A DNA stretch of 64,000 nt from Westerdykella aurantiaca (Eukaryota; Ascomycota; Dothideomycetes; Pleosporales; Sporormiaceae), in the NCBI GenBank assembly GCA_030412805.1, contig JASJFJ010000003.1, positions 6,262,001-6,326,000 on the forward strand, in the 5' to 3' direction. The notes beneath the pieces were generated by a model, which was not told where the DNA came from, searched no databases, and saw nothing but the letters and a program-made list of their open reading frames with translations. Positions 1 through 11,076 of the stretch are shown piece after piece (the first letter of the stretch is position 1; each line of letters opens with the position of its first letter). The translations under genes and the position numbers were made by a program.

Positions 1-658
1 TGCACCTCACTCCCGCTTCGCCCGGAGCCTTGTGCCACAACGCGATCACGGGCGGCCTCGGGTCGAACTCGAAGGTAGCATCACCCCTTCTCCACGACCG
101 CTTTCAGAACGCATACCTACTCCCTACACCCGGAAGACTTCAAGTATCCTGCGACAGCCCATTACAGACGACGATTACTCGTCACCAGGGCCGTCGAACC
201 TCTCCGGTCGTTTTGCCAGATCGCCCGTCTTCGCACCACCAAGACCACCCACGTTAACAGGTACACCGCGACCGGCTTCCGTTAAGTTGGAGTCTGCTAT
301 CAGATCTGCGTCCTCGAGCCAAACCCCTTCGAGTCAAGGAACTGCCAAAACCTCCTCGAACACAGGTGGAAAGGACGGTGGGGCCATCTTGGAGTGCAAC
401 GTCTGTGGAATAGTCTACTTCGAAAATTATCCAGAGAAGTGCTTATTCCACCCTGGACATTTGAAAACGGCGGATCATGGGGATGGTCGCCGGACCAGCG
501 AATACACCTGCTGCAAGGGAGGCCCGGCGGCTGCTCCCTGTAGGAAGGGGAATCATGTCTCCACGAAGAATGACGACGCGGATTCTCTGAAGCGAGTTCG
601 GCGGCCAAGCGAAGCATCGTCGCCTTTAAGATTTGGGAAGAATCCAAGACTCCTTTAA
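1..658 (+). CDS. CHORD-like zinc-binding protein, 3' part only
   Basis: The reading frame is open from the left edge of the window to a TAA stop, so the 5' part and the true start lie outside. The N-terminal half of what is visible is rich in Ser, Pro and Thr and looks disordered. The C-terminal part has a cysteine/histidine module: C-x2-C, a Cys followed by FHPGHL, a Cys pair (YTCC), then C-x4-H. This resembles CHORD-type zinc-binding modules, where the HPG and CC elements are typical. Function is not known; CHORD modules elsewhere bind zinc and act in chaperone-linked signalling, but the match here is partial and the family name is an inference. Confidence 0.6.
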   Translation, partial: APHSRFARSLVPQRDHGRPRVELEGSITPSPRPLSERIPTPYTRKTSSILRQPITDDDYSSPGPSNLSGRFARSPVFAPPRPPTLTGTPRPASVKLESAIRSASSSQTPSSQGTAKTSSNTGGKDGGAILECNVCGIVYFENYPEKCLFHPGHLKTADHGDGRRTSEYTCCKGGPAAAPCRKGNHVSTKNDDADSLKRVRRPSEASSPLRFGKNPRLL

Positions 659-1330
659 TCTACGGTGGCAACCGTTTGATGTTGTGTTGTACCTGCAGGA
701 CGCAGGCTGTACCTTTCGGTTCTCCCGTGCATGCACGCCCGGGAACTGCAAGGCACTGGTTACGTCACACATATATCTCAAGTGTGCACGTTAAGAGCAC
801 CAAACAACGACCTTGTCTATCACGAAACAGGCCAAGATGCCAACCCCAAGGTTGCGCGACTTCAACGACAGGTTTGTCCGACACGACGACGTGCCTAGAC
901 TCAGCTTGCACCACCGCCCTTGACCCCGAATCATCGTGGCCTTTGCATACCAGTAACACCTCGTAGCACCAAAGAGCTTGGTTTCGGGATGGCAGTATCC
1001 TGATTTTCGCAGAGCGCGGCGCTATTTGGTTAAAATGTTAATATATTGGGAACTCCCCGCATCACGTGGCTGGGGAAACTCTGGTCCTCCCTTGGAAACT
1101 CGAAATACTGGAATTCGCTATAAAGGTGCCGCCAATGCCTGGATTCTTCGGGACGTTTGCTTGGTCTAGTGACGTTGACAGGTGAAGGTAACTGAGGAAG
1201 GTCCGACTTGAACATACCTATACCTCACTTGCTTAGCGCAGCTTCCCCTCTTGTGTTGGAACCAAAAGAAATAAGCTCATAATTGTTATACTTTTATTGC
1301 CAATCTTCGTCGTTCTGAACAGCAGAGGAC
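659..1330. other. intergenic, no gene seen
   Basis: Holds the 3' flank of the CHORD-like gene and the promoter side of the secreted-protein gene at 1331. Overlapping short frames on both strands show no family motif or consistent splice pattern. Confidence 0.5.
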
Positions 1331-2115
1331 ATGCAGCTGCTACGGGCTTTCAATGGCGCCCTATTGGCTCTCCTTCCTCTCGCTAGGACAGCACCGATGG
1401 CATCTCCTCAACTCCTCCCTCAAACCCTCCCAAGCTCCTATACTCTTCGTGTGTAAGTCTCCTTGAATACTCTCTTTCACTCCCTTTCCTCCAATCCCTT
1501 TACAATCCGAGGGGTTTCCAGAATAACCCACTGCCCAGGCCACAACAGCCCTGGGAAGGGCGCCCCCTTCTCCAACTCCCCACCACTCACCTCCTCGGCC
1601 TCGAGAACTTCACCGTCCACCCTACATCTCCCGGCCTCCCAGTCCTCCCGATCAAAATCCCGAACCAGGAACTCTATGCTCTCCGCATCCCATCCTCGAC
1701 CGACGACCTGACCAACACACCATACCTCGCAGCCCTGCTCCCCACTTCACAGGGGCAACCGAAATGGGCGTCTCTAGGACCGATATTTGTACCGGATCCA
1801 ACAGGTGAAACGGTTAGGAAGTGGCCGAATAGGTGCCCAGGGGGCTATCAGTGCGTCGCTGAAGCTTGGGTCATTTACTCCGCGACGGATGTCTCTCCCA
1901 GGCAAGCCAACCCGCAGCAGCCACAGCCTCTAGGACTACTAGCTTATGGCGGGTTCAACGGACACTGGGAGGCTGTCAAGGACGCACCGAACAGCGAGGG
2001 ATGGAATGTTTATTGGATAGCGGAGGATGCGGGGACGGGGCCGGGCGTGCCCATTGGGACGAGGATTGACATCGAGATTGTGCCGTCGCAGGAGGGGTCG
2101 GGGTGGGCTGCTTGA
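1331..2115 (+). CDS. putative secreted protein, unknown function
   Basis: Two exons, proposed as 1331-1452 and 1512-2115, giving 241 residues. Exon 1 begins with ATG and encodes a hydrophobic leader (MQLLRAFNGALLALLPL) typical of a signal peptide. A GTAAGT donor lies at 1453. Exon 2 is a long frame without a start codon, open from about 1513 to the TGA at 2113. An alternative junction (donor 1451, acceptor 1521) also keeps frame and would drop three residues. The mature part contains two cysteines in a short stretch (NRCPGGYQC) and several aromatic residues, compatible with an extracellular fold. No catalytic motif was recognised. The splice pair is inferred from frame and consensus. Confidence 0.6.
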
Positions 2116-4504
2116 GCTGTTGGTTTCCTTTCAGTCCCGGTTGCCCGCCGGTGCAAAAGTATATGTCAAATCGGGGTACGAAGCCAAGGACGGAATGCAA
2201 AAGGGAACGCTGTCCCAGCGTCCAGTTGATGAGCGAGTAATGACTAAGCACCGCTTCCTTTCTCACGATACCTGCTATTCGTCCTTACTCTTGCCTACCT
2301 ACGTGTCCGGTAACCACTACCTAGGACTATACAACGCCCCATATTCACCGCACTCAACATAGCCAGCTTGTTCCGTTCCTCAGTCACCATTTATTAATCG
2401 TCTTCCTTGTGTTGCTCGTCATATAACTCTCGACGTAGATTTGGAGGCACTAGAGATCTGACTTACTGAAGGTGCACTGAAATAGATCAAATCCTACAGT
2501 AGCTACTAGCATTAGTAGTAGAGGTTGGGTTTCTATATCGAAACGTCCAGCATCTGATCGATCATCGAATGTCGCCAATCGGTTGCTTGCCATCTTCCAA
2601 AATTTCTATAAGTTATCTAGGGAGTCTATCAAAGAGAAACATTCCACAGTAGGGAACGCAGCATCCATGGATCGGATGAAAGGGGTAGGTGCGCTACGTC
2701 CATTCAGGTTAGGGCCCATGTTAATCGGGTCTAACAAAGAAGCTTCGACGAAACACAAACATCACTCCATCAAACCTCGAATTCTCTGCTTCTTGACCTT
2801 TTCTTCTTCGCTCTCCTCCCCCTGCACACCGACGCCTTTTTTTCTGCCCTGTTGATGACGAGGGTGGCGATCTCCTCAATCTCAGCTCGTACCTCGCCCA
2901 CCTATCGTTGCCTGTGGCGGCCTGTCTGACATGCATATCGTACCACAACATGCACAAGCACCCCTTTCGCAAGCAGAGCCCTTCTGGAATTCGATGAGCC
3001 ACAGCTCGAGGCTAGCGATCGAAAATGAGGCGAGAGAATGCTGGCAACAGAATACTCAGTCAACCAATAAATGCGCGAGCGGCCTCCTGATGGCATGCTC
3101 GGACCCTCAGCTCGTACCTGGCGTCAGTCCCAAACACCAGGCACGGTCGTGGAGCTGAGCAGACTTGAGAAGGTTTCTAGAAGGACTGTAGCTAACCCCA
3201 CAGTTTACCGAAGAAACCCTCAGAAAAAGAAAAAAAGAGTCTCATAGCTCATCCGAGAACGCAAACTTCCGAAGACGCTGCTTGTTCAACTCGAGTTTTC
3301 GGCGCCTTGAAGCAGGCAGACACCACTATCCGCTCCAGTCCGAGCTCCCCCTTGAGCCTGAGGCCTACGTAACAGCACACCCATCGCCACGAGTCCTCCT
3401 GTGCAGGCCACCATCGTCCAATATTGGATGGTTATGAATTGACGTCGTCGTCACTGCTTTTCTGCGCGCTTGGACCTGTTGTATGGCATGCAAGCAACGG
3501 TAACCCTTGTATCGACTCTTCCTGTGAATGGCTTTTCCACGGTCACGAGATAGCAGAGCCTCAGGCCAAGGATCCGGTCAAGCCTCCTGTGAAACCCAGG
3601 CTCAAGCCTCTGCCAGCGTCTGGTACCTGGCAGATTCCGTCCCCTCCAGTTCCTCGCACCTGTTACTTTGCCACGGGCCTCCGGGAGATGGATCGCTCGA
3701 CCTCGAGTTCGAATCGATTTGCTGGGAGGCCCAGTCCGAGCATGTGCACTCTGCAACTCCACGAACTGGGCGTAGCGTACCTGCGCCGATTCTAATCAGG
3801 TGCACGCCATATGCATCTCCAATGCATGCCCTGCAGCTCATTTCCCTCTTGGTTGTTACGTGCCTCTCGATTTGCACGACCTAACTGCTTCACCGCGCAT
3901 GCGCAATCTGCAGATGGTTCCCTGAATTTTTTTTCCGCGTCGTGAGTCGAAACATGGTCCGCAATGGTGCTGACAAGAGGCGCCAATGGCGGAGGCCGGC
4001 AACAACCCACCGCGACGATTTGTTCCTTTTCTTTTGCTTGACTGCAGTGCCAGTGCGTTAGTCTTCCCCTGCTGCTGCTGCAGGACGATCCACGTCCACA
4101 GACCACCGATGGAGTCATGCTCGCCTGAAAACTCCGCACATCTCGTCGCTCCAGAAATCCCCAGATAAGGGACTATCCTCCTCATGCCAGCCTTTTCCTA
4201 CAAATATATCTTAATGAGGCCTCGTTAATTCTCACTTCTGTCAACGTCGCTCATTATTATATACTATCATTTAGTCCCCTTGTGCTGGTCGCTGCCTCCT
4301 GCGCCGTTCTCTTTTCAAGCATTACGCCACGCTCCTTCCATTATATCCCGTCAGCCCTCGTTGCGTTTTAAGCCAGGTTCTATCTGCCCCACCGACTACT
4401 CGACATCTCGGACCAGGAACAGGAATCCAGATCGCCACACGCAGGGTATCCACCTCTACGCTACCTACCTCGAAGACCCCAAATAGGATTCCCCACCCTG
4501 CACT
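2116..4504. other. 2.4-kb gene-free stretch
   Basis: Largest gap in the left part. Many short overlapping frames on both strands (for example near 3424-3884) lack recognisable domains and compete with each other. It probably contains the upstream region and 5' UTR of the zinc-finger gene at 4505. No RNA gene or repeat was recognised. Confidence 0.45.
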
Positions 4505-6262
4505 ATGCAAGAAGAAGAAACCATGGCCGGGTCAGGGTGGCGTCCTTACCTCGACCTCGATAGGTTGAATGATTTCCAGATCTGGCAGCTGTACGAAGAA
4601 GTGGCGGCCAACATTAACAGTCGTCCAAGTATGAACCCCTCTTGCAGTGTACCTCAACCTGGATATGGTAAGTGGTGATTGTGAGCTTTGGCCCGACAAA
4701 TAGACTGATTTTTTCTACTAGACCAGGAGTTCGCTGGGGCTGCTCAATCGCAGTTCGCATCCAGATCTCCTACGCTCCAACCCTCTTTACGTTCGAGCAT
4801 GCTGTCAACCCCCGTGCCGGGCACGGATATCATTACTGGCGACGAGATATCTTTACCCTTTCCTGATCTGGCGAAAGAAATTCCCGTGGAGCATACTGCA
4901 AACTACGATCTGTCATGGGAGTTAGGGCAGGAAACTGGAAGCACGCAATCTGGCCATGAGAAACCGAAGGATTCCACGCAGAAAGAGCTATTGGAGAGTA
5001 CGATACCCACACGTGCGGCTCCTCCGAAAACTAAGAAATGTGAGCCGAATATGAAAGGCCCGTTCTTCTGCACATACTGTCATGAGATGCATATCGCCTC
5101 CTCCTTCAACATGAAAGCTGACTGGAAGCGGCATGAGTCAAAGTTTCATGAGACCGGTTCCGAGTGGCATTGCAAGGGGCCCAACTGTTCTGAGATATTC
5201 TCTCGCAAGAAGGACTTGAAGGCACACTCCGACAAGGCCCATGGTCCCCTCCCGGATACACACGACATCGAAGTCGTCCTCCCAGTGAAACGAGTATATG
5301 CTTGCGGCTTCAAAGGTTGTAGAAAGCTCACTTCCTCGTGGAAGGACCGTTGCGATCATGTTGCCAGATGTATGTTGGAGGTAAAAGACCAGGAAAAGTG
5401 GAGCTACAACTGGAGAATACTCAACCTGCTAAGACAGGAGACCATCGAACCGGCCTGGAAACAGGTCAAAACCCATTGGTGTAAGCGGCTTGGGATCGAG
5501 GTGTCCCATCTCAGTTGGGATTACAAGACGGCACGAAACCTGGTCCAGGAGTTGGAGTGCCAGACCTATGGACTCGGCGTAGTATCCTTCCTCGAAACGC
5601 TCTTCAAACTTGGACTTCCTCGACAAGGCCCAAGTATGTACGTCGCTGCTACGGACAAGATACCCACCCGTATTGTATCTACTTCATCCATACCGGCGGG
5701 TCACATGGCTCACGGTTCCGGCCAATCGATCCTGCCGAGTTCCAAGTTATCTTTCGCAGATCAGCGGCACGTTCCTCATCACAACCTGTCTCATCCCCAC
5801 CCTGCATCCATTGAAAACATTTTCAACGGCCAGCGTGTCGATCATGGGAGGAGGCCCCATAGTGTGGTGATGGAAGATGTACCTAATATTGGCGTTGGGA
5901 CTATAGATACGTCCGGCGGCTACGACCCATCAATGCCCGACAATCAACTCCTTAGTTTCGAGGAAGTTGTCATGGCCAAGTACCATACGAATGCTACTCC
6001 ACCTCTTCCGACATCCCCTCTCGAAGTTGCCTCCGCCACCGCTCAAGCTACCGCAAAGGTTTCCCCTGGAAGCCGACTCAAGAAAAAGGGCAAAGGAATC
6101 CTATCCCCAAAGAGATCTCCTCAGCCCGCCCGGCGCATCGCGACGGACCATCCCGATTTGGCTGCTGACTACACTCTGCCTGGCCCGCCTCGTGAAAGGA
6201 ACCGCTCTTTCGTGGCCAACGTCTATGGCATGCCTCTCTTTTACAATAGCTTCCAGCATTGA
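4505..6262 (+). CDS. C2H2-type zinc finger protein
   Basis: Two exons, 4505-4667 and 4722-6262, joined across a 54-nt intron (GTAAGT donor, CTACTAG acceptor); 567 residues. The middle carries C2H2-like fingers: one starting FFCTYCHEM with two His after the second Cys, one with HCKGPNCSEIF followed by H-x4-H (HSDKAH), and a third, YACGFKGCRK, with a His/Cys end. Both flanks are low in complexity; the C-terminal part has Lys/Arg clusters (KKKGKG, RSPQPARR) that could serve nuclear import. It is probably a nuclear DNA-binding regulator. Similar multi-finger proteins are common in Pezizomycotina and mostly uncharacterised. The first exon is needed for an ATG start and keeps frame perfectly. Confidence 0.8.
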
Positions 6263-7001
6263 GTCCGCCGACACCAGCGTCTCCAACGTGGACTGAACGT
6301 CGATCTTCCTCTGGAATTTCGTCGTGCATGCGACGCAAACGCCACCGGCGGGGGCTTTACAATTTCTTTCGGTACCCCTTTTCTCTATTCTGTTTGCCGC
6401 ATATGACTGTGATTTTCACACCTTTCGGTTTGTTTTTCACGCCAGTCTAATATTTCAAGACATAGTACCTTGTAATAACTACTTTTAATCTTGTTCTTCA
6501 GTTTTTCGCGCCGCTGACATGGACACTCAAGGGAGTGTTTCGGGATGTTGGTTTTGGTCTCCGGGGATTGGTAACTAAAAAAGGGTTTGGATTCGGACGT
6601 CATAGGTTGGCTAATGGGAAATGTATGGGGAGGCTATATAAAAGTGACGGAATGGCAGGGAGATCATGTGGGATAGAGGGTAATCCGATGCATTGGATTT
6701 TCTTCCGTGTCGTAATAGATAGCATTGTCGCTGGGCGACTACATATAGAACTTCGACGATCAGGAAGGAAGCCTTCTGATCACGGAGAGAAAATCTGAAC
6801 AGCATATATTTGCAATTGTTCTGAGTCGAACACCATTACAGAAGACTCCTATCATCGACTAATGCACTGTTGCCAGCATTGAACACTCGATAGATGACTA
6901 AGCAAGAATTGTGGTCACCTCGGCCTCATTGGTATCCACAATCTTCAACCCCAAGTACCAGCCATTGGCCCTCCTATGGGCTTGCCCACACGCTCATTAA
7001 C
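6263..7001. other. intergenic, no gene seen
   Basis: 3' flank of the zinc-finger gene and promoter of the dihydroorotate dehydrogenase gene. An in-frame ATG at 6894 could extend the latter by 36 residues but is not preferred. Confidence 0.5.
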
Positions 7002-8684
7002 ATGAACACGGCCGCCCAGATGCGTGCCCTCCGCCTGCGCCCATCGGTGGCCTCCTCGCGAGTCTGCCTCCGTCCAATCCGCACTCCAGCACGATATTCC
7101 TCGACGGCCAGCGACACCGCAACGAATGCCCGTTCCACCGCCACGAGAGCGAGGAACTTCGTATACGGAACCCTGATCACCATCGGCCTCGGCTTCGGAT
7201 ACCTCTACGTCACCGATACCCGTGCGACCGTCCATCAATGGCTCGTAGTGCCCGCGCTGCGCCAGATATACCCCGACGGGGAGGACGCGCATCACGCCGG
7301 CACCGCCATCCTCAAGACGCTCTATAAACTCGGCGTACACCCTCGCGAACGCTCCAGCCCTGACCAATTCGGGGACCTCCAGGTGGGGATTCTCGGACAC
7401 ACGCTGAGCAACCCCATCGGCACGTCCGCGGGCATCGACAAGGGCGCCGAAGTCCCCTCTCCGTTGTTCGCGCTGGGTCCCGCGATCGTGGAGGTAGGCG
7501 CCGTGACGCCCTTGCCGCAGCCGGGGAATCCGAAACCCAGGGTTTTCAGACTGCCGAGTCAGAATGCGTTGATCAATCGATATGGATTCAATTCCGAGGG
7601 CGTCGAGACCGTGGGGATGCGGTTGCGGCAGCGCGTCCGGGAGTTCGCGTATCACATGGGCTTGGGGCTTGACGAGGAGGCGGAGAGGCGGGTGTTGGAT
7701 GGGGAGGCGGGGGTTCCGCCGGGGAGTCTGATTCCGGGGAAGTTGATGGCGGTGCAGGTGACGAAGAACAAGAGCACGAGCGAGAACGACATTGAGGCTG
7801 TGATCAGGGACTATGCTACAGGAGTGGAGCACTTGGGGAGGTATGCTGATATCATTGTTGTCAATGTCTCGAGTCCGAATACCCCCGGCTTGCGGACGCT
7901 GCAGAATGTGGAGCCTTTGACGAATCTACTTCACGGGGTTGTGGCTGCGGTTAAGAAGGTGGATAGGAAGACGAAGCCTGCTGTCATGGTTAAAGTGAGC
8001 CCGGATGAGGACTCGGAGGAGCAGATTGCGGGGATCTGTGAGGCAGTTTGGGACTCTGGGGTTGATGGCGTGATCGTGGGGAATACGACAAAGAAACGGC
8101 CGGATCCGATTCCTAAGGGGTATGCCCTGCCGCTGAAAGAGGCAAATATTCTGCTGGAGCAGGGAGGCTATTCTGGACCACAGATGTTCGAGAGGACGTT
8201 GGCGTTGGTGAAGAAGTATAGGAAGACGCTGGATCAGGGCCCCAGGCATTTCGCTACTGGACCGGAAGCGGCAGGAAGTGATACGAAGAGTACCACGGAC
8301 GCGATCAATGAACGGCCTACTGTTGCGGAAAAGGCCGACGACATAGCCCACGCTGCGGGCAATAAGCTTGAGTCTGCTGTCTCTTCCCATGTCGAAGCCC
8401 CCCAGCCTTCCCCGTCAACGACCACACTCGACGATATCAGCGAAGCCGCCCCTGTCCCTTCACCATCCACTGCTGTTGCTCCCGCTCGTGCCCCGCACAC
8501 TCCTACGGGACCCCGGAAAGTCATTTTCGCTACAGGCGGAATCACGAACGGGCGCCAGGCAAGAGAGATCCTGGATGCGGGAGCCAGCGTAGCGATGGTG
8601 TATACAGCACTGATTTATGGGGGTGTGGGCACAATTACGAGAATTAAGGAGGAAATGAGGGAGGAGACGGGCAAGAAGAGGTAG
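7002..8684 (+). CDS. URA9: mitochondrial dihydroorotate dehydrogenase (class 2)
   Basis: Single exon, 560 residues from the ATG at 7002. Oxidises dihydroorotate to orotate, the fourth step of pyrimidine synthesis, using FMN and passing electrons to ubiquinone at the inner mitochondrial membrane. The N-terminus (MNTAAQMRALRLRPSV...) is an Arg/Ser-rich mitochondrial targeting sequence followed by a single membrane segment (FVYGTLITIGLGFGYLYV). Class 2 landmarks are clear: NPIGTSAGIDKGAE, GAVTPLPQPGNPKPR, NRYGFNSEG, the serine-base active-site motif NVSSPNTPGLR, KVSPDE and the FMN-phosphate region ATGGITNGRQA. An upstream in-frame ATG at 6894 would hide the targeting sequence inside the chain, so 7002 is chosen. 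About 100 low-complexity residues are inserted between KKYRKTLDQG and KVIFATGG, making the protein longer than animal forms. Confidence 0.95.
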   Translation: MNTAAQMRALRLRPSVASSRVCLRPIRTPARYSSTASDTATNARSTATRARNFVYGTLITIGLGFGYLYVTDTRATVHQWLVVPALRQIYPDGEDAHHAGTAILKTLYKLGVHPRERSSPDQFGDLQVGILGHTLSNPIGTSAGIDKGAEVPSPLFALGPAIVEVGAVTPLPQPGNPKPRVFRLPSQNALINRYGFNSEGVETVGMRLRQRVREFAYHMGLGLDEEAERRVLDGEAGVPPGSLIPGKLMAVQVTKNKSTSENDIEAVIRDYATGVEHLGRYADIIVVNVSSPNTPGLRTLQNVEPLTNLLHGVVAAVKKVDRKTKPAVMVKVSPDEDSEEQIAGICEAVWDSGVDGVIVGNTTKKRPDPIPKGYALPLKEANILLEQGGYSGPQMFERTLALVKKYRKTLDQGPRHFATGPEAAGSDTKSTTDAINERPTVAEKADDIAHAAGNKLESAVSSHVEAPQPSPSTTTLDDISEAAPVPSPSTAVAPARAPHTPTGPRKVIFATGGITNGRQAREILDAGASVAMVYTALIYGGVGTITRIKEEMREETGKKR

Positions 8685-9356
8685 TGGTAGTGTCGTTGGA
8701 GGGGAGGAATGTGTACAGATATGTGACGCTTGTTACGAGATTCAAGACTTTCAAAAGTACTGTTGGGATAGAGCATAGTCGATTTGATATGCAATGTTTC
8801 TTTTGTGAACTACTGGGGTTGGGTATGTAGTACACTAGCTGTTGTTATTGTAACTGCCTTGTAGTGGATAGAGAACACAAATGTGGCTGTGCGTCGCTAC
8901 CTCTCTGGGTATCCAAGACAGTCACGTAGAACAACTCACCACCAAACACGCGGCAGAGACACACCTCGTCGACAGTACCGTGGCTCTCAAATTCCATTCC
9001 TACAAATCCAGCTGCCGAAACTCCGTGCCAATATTCTCAGTTCCTGCTCTCGTCATCGGGCATTTCCAGAAGCTTCGGCTCTCAGCTTCCGTACAAGAAG
9101 AGGCGGTGCCCCGCGCGCCTCTCCGAGCTAACCGTGCACACTATTCATACTTCCTATCCTGGACGACTCCGCGGGCCACTGGACCTACGTCGCGATACTC
9201 TCCAGAGCGGTGCGCTCCAAGCCGTCGGCGATATAGGCGGAGGAGTATCTATCCTGCCCTTGGGGCCCCTCTCTCCCTCATTGTCCTCAACCTCCCTCCC
9301 CGCCATCCGCCCTCTTCACTCCGTCCGACATTGCGGCGCCGGCCTTCTCACCCACC
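8685..9356. other. intergenic, likely long 5' leader of U-box gene
   Basis: A 176-codon frame starting at 8881 overlaps other frames, has no recognisable domain and runs into the ATG of the next gene. Treated as non-coding leader. Confidence 0.45.
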
Positions 9357-10367
9357 ATGCCCCCCGGCAACGAATACGCCGCCGAGCAGCTCAAGAACGC
9401 GGGCAACGTGAAATTCAAACAGGGGGATTTTGAAGCTGCGGAACACCTGTATTCACAGGCGATCATTAAGAATAACAAGAATCCTTTGCTGTTCACGAAT
9501 CGTGCGAATGCGAGACTTAAACTGGAGAAGTGGGAGGGTGTGGTGGATGATTGTTTGAAGAGCGTGGAGATTCAGAGGGAGAATATGAAGGCGTTCTTCT
9601 TGTTGGGTATGTTCCTGTTCTATTCAGATGTTCGGAGAAACCGTTGGGAGGCGCACAATGAATCGAACCCAACCACAGAGCGGCTGGAGGCACAACGCTC
9701 CCACATTGAACTTGAGGGCTGATTTCTCTTTCTCTTCTTCTCAGCGCAAGCCCAACTCTCTCTCAACCACCCCAACGAAGCCCTCTCCTCCGCCCTCACC
9801 GCCTACGACCTCTGCACCAAATCCCCCAGCCTCACGAACAACGCCGCCCGCATCACCGCCCTCGTCCTGGAATGCAAGAAAGCGAAATGGGAGATCCGCG
9901 AACGCGACCGTATACGTCGGCGCGCCGACCTGCTCGCCGAGCTCGAGGAGAAGCTCGAGGAGGATTATAAGCGCCAGATATTCGACGTCGAGGAGAAGAT
10001 GGCTGCAGGGAGTATAGGTCGCGTGGAGGGCACGGAAGAGAAGCAAGAGATAAAGGCGGCATGGGAGAAGAAGGTCTCGGATCTGCGCACCGCCTTCGCC
10101 GTCTCAGACCCGGAGCACATGCAAAAGCGCGAAGTCCCCGACTACCTCATCGACGGAATCACCTTCGAGATCATGCACGACCCCGTGGTGACGAAGAATG
10201 GGCGGAGCTATGAACGCGCGACCATCATCGAGCACTTGAAGCGCAGTGCGACGGATCCATTGACGAGGGAGCCGCTCAAAATCGAGGAGTTAAGGCCGAA
10301 CATTGCGCTCAAGGAGGCGTGTGAGGAGTTTCTGGAGGGGAATAAGGGGTGGGTTTATGACTGGTAG
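9357..10367 (+). CDS. TPR and U-box E3 ubiquitin ligase, CHIP (STUB1) type
   Basis: Two exons, 9357-9606 and 9745-10367, intron 138 nt (GTATGT to TTCTCAG), 290 residues. The N-terminus has tetratricopeptide repeats (NAGNVKFKQGDFEAAEHLYS, then NPLLFTNRANARLKLEKWE) of the type that bind C-terminal EEVD tails of Hsp70/Hsp90. A charged helical coiled-coil region follows (CKKAKWEIRERDRIRRR, ELEEKLEEDY). The last 70 residues form a U-box: PDYLIDGITFEIMHDPVV, then GRSYERATIIEHL and DPLTREPL. Domain order and length match CHIP, a cytosolic ligase that marks chaperone-bound misfolded proteins for degradation. The intron join restores the TPR frame exactly, which supports it strongly. Confidence 0.9.
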
Positions 10368-11076
10368 GTGCGGGTCGTGTCTGTCTTCTGCTTGAGCTTT
10401 TGCGTTGAAGCATGAGCGAGTTCCAGCGAGTTACGTGATTTTGGGCAAAGGTGGAGCTGAGAGACGCCGCGATGCGTGCAGCCTTTCTCAGTCTATATGG
10501 CAAGTTGGGTTCCCCAGACGTGAGGAGGAGCACAGACGGGCACTGCTTGACTCCTTCACATATTGCTTCACCCTTACGCGTCTGCAGCGGCCAGTGAGCA
10601 GGGAAACAAGCAAGCATTGGACGCCGGCCCCTTGCGTCCCTATGCTGACACGTACGTACAGTGGGCCGGGAGACGACAGCACTGATCTCCGCTGGGCGCA
10701 TTTGTCGTCCTACTAGTCTGGCTCTGGGCGCCCTTTCGATACGTCTGAGCTTGAGGAAGGGGAAGAGGGCAACACCAGCGACCTATCGATTTCTTTTCTT
10801 TAATATCGCATAGCTATGGGCATTAAGAGCGATGGCGTTCAAGGGATACAATTTCTCGGTGGTCATGAGGCTTTCGTATACCCCGAATGGATTTTCCTGC
10901 TATTTGATCTTCTTACCGTTTTTCTTCTCCCTTTTTTTGCCGAGCGCAAATGGGCCGGGGTTGCCGTCAATGATCACGTACGATATTGCTGATTAGCATG
11001 ACTTCCATGTATATATTTCCAAGTTACTTCGTTCGATATGAACTCTTTGGCAATCGTGAGCCCCATATCCTGCCTC
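10368..11076. other. intergenic between convergent genes
   Basis: Lies between the 3' ends of the U-box gene (+) and the dehydrogenase gene (-). No coding signal, repeat or RNA gene was recognised. Confidence 0.5.

Noticed and set aside
6945..7832. 295-codon minus-strand frame across the dihydroorotate dehydrogenase gene
   Set aside because: It is the antisense shadow of a clearly identified enzyme with biased codon use.
8881..9411. 176-codon plus-strand frame before the U-box gene
   Set aside because: It overlaps the start of the U-box gene in another frame and has no domain; taken as leader.
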